From NCBI GenBank assembly GCA_036732565.1, contig DAINCF010000247.1, forward strand, positions 1 to 10,324: 10,324 nucleotides of DNA, given 5' to 3'. The notes beneath the pieces are model-generated. The model ran no database searches and was not told the origin of the DNA. It saw only the letters and a program-made list of their open reading frames with translations. A program made the translations under genes and the position numbers. Positions within the stretch are counted from its first letter, which is position 1, and each line of letters begins with the position of its first letter. Source of the DNA: JAIVJN01 sp036732565 (lineage in GTDB: Bacteria; Acidobacteriota; Vicinamibacteria; Vicinamibacterales; UBA2999). Positions 7,176-10,324 of the stretch are shown here, piece by piece.

Positions 7176-7210
7176 AACGGGCATGTTACCGGTTACATGC
7201 CCGTTTTTTT
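7176..7210 (+). terminator. Intrinsic terminator after the first receptor gene
   Basis: AACGGGCATGT (7176-7186) pairs perfectly with ACATGCCCGTT (7195-7205) around the 8-base loop TACCGGTT, and the T-run 7204-7210 follows. This is a strong rho-independent terminator 57 bases past the stop codon. The loop and upper stem at the same time form an operator-like palindrome, listed separately. Confidence 0.88.
7183..7198. promoter_or_regulatory. LacI-family (GntR/IdnR-like) operator palindrome inside the terminator
   Basis: ATGTTACCGGTTACAT is symmetric at all positions but one pair around a central CG. It closely resembles the gluconate-repressor type operator of the LacI family (TGTTACC/GGTAACA half sites, from memory). 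Aligned with the site at 3731 it shares 11 of 15 positions, with an identical TTACAT end. It stands 24 bases ahead of the candidate -35 box of the second receptor. Confidence 0.55.
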
Positions 7211-7222
7211 CACACTTCGTGC

Positions 7223-7252
7223 TTGACGGCGACCTGACTCCCGCACTAGTCT
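7223..7252 (+). promoter_or_regulatory. Candidate sigma70-type promoter of the second receptor
   Basis: TTGACG (7223-7228) is followed after 18 bases by TAGTCT (7247-7252). The -35 box is near consensus (5 of 6) and the -10 box is weak (3 of 6). It starts 12 bases after the T-run of the preceding terminator and ends 48 bases before the start codon, as expected for a separately transcribed gene. Confidence 0.45.
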
Positions 7253-7300
7253 CCCGGCGTTGTCTGTGTCTTGTCTGTCAACCCTCGAAAGGTGGAGAGG

Positions 7301-10300
7301 ATGACTACCTCAGCACCAGGGCCCCATTACCGGAAGAGTGCAGTTGCCGCGCTGATGCTGTCGATGCTGTTGGCCGCCTCGACAGCTTTCGCGCAGTTCG
7401 ATCGCGGATCGATCTCGGGAACGGTCAGGGATCAATCGGGCGCTGTGGTTCCCGGCGCCACGGTCACCGTCACGCACGTTCAAACCGGTATCGACCGCGT
7501 CGTCGTCAGCGATGCGACCGGCTTCTACACGTTTCCCAATCTCAGCGGTGGCGTGTACAGCATCGCCGTCGAACTGACCGGCTTCAAGCGCATCGTGCAG
7601 GACAACGTGCAGCTCGACGCCGCCAGTGCCTTGTCGAGGGACTTCGCGCTGGAGACGGGTCAGCTCACCGAGCAGGTGACGGTGACGGCCGAGCAGTCGC
7701 CGCTTCAAACCGACGTCGCCGTTCGAAAGACGGTCGAATCGAAGGACATCGAGCTGCTCTCGTTTCAGGGCCGCAACCCGCTAGGAGTCGCGGGGCTGAA
7801 GGCTGGCGTCGTGGGAGGCAACTTCAACAATCTGGGCTTTGGCGCCTTCAGCAACGGCGGCTTCAGCATCAACGGCAGCCGACCCGACGAGAACACGATC
7901 TACAACGACGGCGCCATCGCCATTCGCACGCGATCGGCGGGGACCATCATCGGCATTCCGGACGTCGAGACCGTGCAGGAAGTGCAGGTGCTCACCGCCA
8001 ACTACTTGCCCGAGTACGGACGTGCGAGCGGCGGCCAGATCCGCTTCATCAGCAAGAGCGGCAGCAGTCGGTTCACCGGTAGCGCGTCGCTCTTCATGCG
8101 CGACGAGTCGTTGCAGGCGAATACCTGGGCGCGCAATCGGAGCACCAACCCGCTCGAGAACCAGGGGCCGGCGCCCTTCGACTTCAAGCAGTACGGATAC
8201 TCGCTCGGCGGGCCGATCCTGAAGGAGCGGCTCTTCTTCTTCGGCGCGCAGGAGTGGGTCGACTTCTTCCAGCTGCAGACCAACAACGCGACGGTCCCGA
8301 GCGAGGCGATGCGCCGTGGCGACTTCAGTGAGCTGCTCAATCCGAGCAACGGATTCTTCCCGAGCGCCCGCGTGATCAACGATCCGCTCACCGGACAGCC
8401 GTTCCCCAACAACGTCATTCCGCAGGGTCGCCTCTCGCCGAACGGCCTTTCGCTCTTGAACCTGTATCCGCTGCCCACACCGGGTTTCCGTCAAGGAACA
8501 AACAATCTGAGCCAGACCAGCGAGAACCCCGTGGATCAGCGGAAGGACACCATCCGCTTCGATTTCCGGCTGAACGCGAATCACCAGTTCAATTACCGCT
8601 ATTCGAGCCAGAACTGGGTCGCGATCGACGCCTTCCGCGGGCAGTTTCCGTTCGCCCGCACGGATTGGGACCGCCCCAACTCGACGCAGATCGTCACCTG
8701 GACGAGCACGCTCCGCGACAATGTCGTCAACGAGCTCAGCTACTCGCACTCGCTCGACGAGGTCTTCATCAACGTTTTCACGGAGCCGGGCCTGCACCTG
8801 CGCAGTCGAACGGGCATCAACTTCCCCTACATCTTCCCGGGCAAGGAGATCGACGACAAGATCCCGACCGTCTCCGTCGGGAGTGGCGGGTTCAACGAGA
8901 TCGATGGCGGCCCGTACCCAGCCTCGTCGCAGGGGCCGATCCATGTCCTCCAGAACACCACCACGTGGGTGAAGGGGCGTCACACCTTCAAGGGTGGCCT
9001 CATCCTCGAATACTCGGGTGAAGACGACTTCGACCAGATCAACGTCAACGCCATCCCGGGCGGCACGAACAACCAGAACGGCCGGTTCGAGTTCCTCGAC
9101 ACGCGAGCTGGCGGAACGGGGGTGGCCATCGCCGACATGGCCCTCGGCCTGTACAGCAATTACGCGGAGCTCGGGGAGCGCGCGTTTACGAAATGGCGGG
9201 CGCTGGCGACGGACATCTTCGTCCAGGATTCCTGGCGCCCGAGCAGCAAGCTGACCATCGAAGGCGGCATTCGCTGGGGCATCTGGCCACCGTGGTACTC
9301 CACGACCAACAACATCGCCAACTTCGACCCGCGCTTCTACAATCCCGCACTGGCCGCCATCATCAATCCCACCACGGGACGGCTGGTCGGCGGCTCGCGC
9401 TACAACGGGATCGTGTTGCCGGGCGAGGGCTTCGAGGGCGACGGCAACGACCTCGGCGTGGCACAGAACCCCGCGGTGCAGGCGCTGTTTCAGGGTGAAC
9501 CGCGCGGCTTCTCGGAGACGCACTACAACGCCATTCAACCGCGGTTCGGCCTGTCGTACCAGATCAATGAGAAGACGATTGCCCGCGCCAGCGCTGGCGC
9601 GTTTCACAATCGCGTCACCTTGAACGACTCGACGCTGCTCGGCGGCAATCCGCCGTTCCAGCCGATGGTCACCGTGGCCAACGGCAGCGTCGACAACCCC
9701 GGCGGCGCCTCGAGCGGCGGCACGGACCTGCCGTTCGGCATCCAGGGGCAAGACCCGGTGTTCAAACACCCGACCGCATGGATGTGGTCGTTCGGCGTGC
9801 AGCGTGAGGTGCCGCTCGGCTTTGTCGTGGACATCACGTACGTCGGGCGCCGCGGCCTGTATCTGCAGCGGGAGCGCAACATCAACCAGCTGCAGCCGGG
9901 AACGATTCAGGCAAACCCCGGTGTGAACATCGCCGCGCTCAGACCGTTCACGGGCTATGGCGCCATTCGCATCTCCGAGAACTCGGGGCGATCGCTCTAC
10001 AACGGTCTGCAAATCAGCGCCGATCGGCGATACAGCAACGGCTTCAAGCTGGGCGTGGCCTACACGCTCGGCAAGTCCGAGGACAACGGCAGCGACAAGC
10101 GGAACGTGATCTGGAACTCGTACGACGATTCCGCCTTCTGGGGCGCCTCGAACTTCGACCGCACGCACGTGCTCGGCATCTCCTACATCTACGATCTGCC
10201 GTTCTGGCGCGACCAATCGACGCTCTTGAGGAATCTGCTCGGAGGCTGGCAGATCGCCGGCGCGAGCTTCTTCCGAACGGGCACGCCGTTCTCCGTCATC

Positions 10301-10324
10301 CGCACCAACGACATCGCCGGCGTG
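7301..10324 (+). CDS. TonB-dependent outer-membrane receptor, Oar/CarboxypepD_reg-like type (second copy), 3' truncated
   Basis: The frame is open without a stop from ATG 7301 to the window edge (1008 codons). By comparison with the first receptor roughly 130-140 residues are missing. AAAGGTGG (7288-7295) is the ribosome binding site, 5 bases ahead. A signal peptide (1-31, TAFA|QF) is followed by the carboxypeptidase-regulatory-like domain (about 36-118; SGTVRDQSGAVVPGATVTVT, ATGFYTFPNLSGGVYSI) and a linker with EQVTVTAEQSPLQTD. The plug (about 135-258) has INGSRPDENTIYNDG and LPEYGRASGGQIRFISKSG. The barrel begins with YSLGGPILKERLFFFGAQEW, and LLGGWQIAG is near the right edge. It shares the overall architecture with the first receptor but differs strongly in plug and barrel, so it is an old paralogue with probably a different ligand rather than a recent duplication. 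The palindrome at 7183-7198 lies upstream of its promoter. Confidence 0.94.
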   Translation, partial: MTTSAPGPHYRKSAVAALMLSMLLAASTAFAQFDRGSISGTVRDQSGAVVPGATVTVTHVQTGIDRVVVSDATGFYTFPNLSGGVYSIAVELTGFKRIVQDNVQLDAASALSRDFALETGQLTEQVTVTAEQSPLQTDVAVRKTVESKDIELLSFQGRNPLGVAGLKAGVVGGNFNNLGFGAFSNGGFSINGSRPDENTIYNDGAIAIRTRSAGTIIGIPDVETVQEVQVLTANYLPEYGRASGGQIRFISKSGSSRFTGSASLFMRDESLQANTWARNRSTNPLENQGPAPFDFKQYGYSLGGPILKERLFFFGAQEWVDFFQLQTNNATVPSEAMRRGDFSELLNPSNGFFPSARVINDPLTGQPFPNNVIPQGRLSPNGLSLLNLYPLPTPGFRQGTNNLSQTSENPVDQRKDTIRFDFRLNANHQFNYRYSSQNWVAIDAFRGQFPFARTDWDRPNSTQIVTWTSTLRDNVVNELSYSHSLDEVFINVFTEPGLHLRSRTGINFPYIFPGKEIDDKIPTVSVGSGGFNEIDGGPYPASSQGPIHVLQNTTTWVKGRHTFKGGLILEYSGEDDFDQINVNAIPGGTNNQNGRFEFLDTRAGGTGVAIADMALGLYSNYAELGERAFTKWRALATDIFVQDSWRPSSKLTIEGGIRWGIWPPWYSTTNNIANFDPRFYNPALAAIINPTTGRLVGGSRYNGIVLPGEGFEGDGNDLGVAQNPAVQALFQGEPRGFSETHYNAIQPRFGLSYQINEKTIARASAGAFHNRVTLNDSTLLGGNPPFQPMVTVANGSVDNPGGASSGGTDLPFGIQGQDPVFKHPTAWMWSFGVQREVPLGFVVDITYVGRRGLYLQRERNINQLQPGTIQANPGVNIAALRPFTGYGAIRISENSGRSLYNGLQISADRRYSNGFKLGVAYTLGKSEDNGSDKRNVIWNSYDDSAFWGASNFDRTHVLGISYIYDLPFWRDQSTLLRNLLGGWQIAGASFFRTGTPFSVIRTNDIAGV

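Noticed and set aside
7183..8082. 299-codon plus-strand frame starting in the terminator region
   Set aside because: It runs in another frame over the start of the second receptor, is Arg-rich, and its proposed start is inside the terminator hairpin.
7781..10216. 811-codon open frame on the minus strand opposite the second receptor gene
   Set aside because: It has the same composition bias and lack of motifs as the other antisense frame, while the plus strand has an uninterrupted receptor with all domains. The length follows from GC-rich codon use.

Overview
The window is GC-rich and gene-dense and looks bacterial. The best guess for the host is a Gram-negative Acidobacteriota member, possibly of the Vicinamibacteria type. 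The reasons are two large Oar/CarboxypepD_reg-like TonB-dependent receptors in tandem without SusD partners, a CHAT-domain protein whose sequence style is common in that phylum, and several secreted proteins of unknown function. This is inference from protein style; there is no rRNA or other marker gene here.

Layout. Positions 1-537 (+) hold the C-terminal end of a CHAT (caspase-like) protease whose N-terminus lies outside the window. It is followed after 88 bases by a secreted 451-residue protein (626-1981, +) with tail-fibre-like repeats and a conserved C-terminal domain. Two genes then run on the minus strand: a secreted glycine-zipper protein (2030-2629), convergent with the previous gene, and a cofactor-free chloroperoxidase/esterase-type alpha/beta hydrolase (2798-3622). 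A divergent 211-base control region (3623-3833) separates the hydrolase from the first TonB-dependent receptor (3834-7118, +). After an intrinsic terminator comes a second receptor (7301 to beyond the right edge, +).

The most interesting signal is regulatory. Each receptor is preceded by a palindrome of the LacI/GalR type: TGAAAACGCTTACA at 3731-3744 and ATGTTACCGGTTACAT at 7183-7198. The two share 11 of 15 positions in the same register, including an identical TTACAT right end. The second one forms the tip of the terminator hairpin of the upstream receptor gene, so one DNA element appears to serve both as terminator and as operator. This suggests that the two outer-membrane transporters answer to the same or related LacI-family repressors and therefore probably import carbohydrate or sugar-acid ligands. 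No regulator, SusD protein or glycoside hydrolase lies inside the window, so the substrate stays unknown.

The left part (CHAT plus secreted fibre-like protein) may be a functional pair, but the evidence is only adjacency and orientation. No mobile elements, CRISPR arrays, tRNA or rRNA genes were seen.
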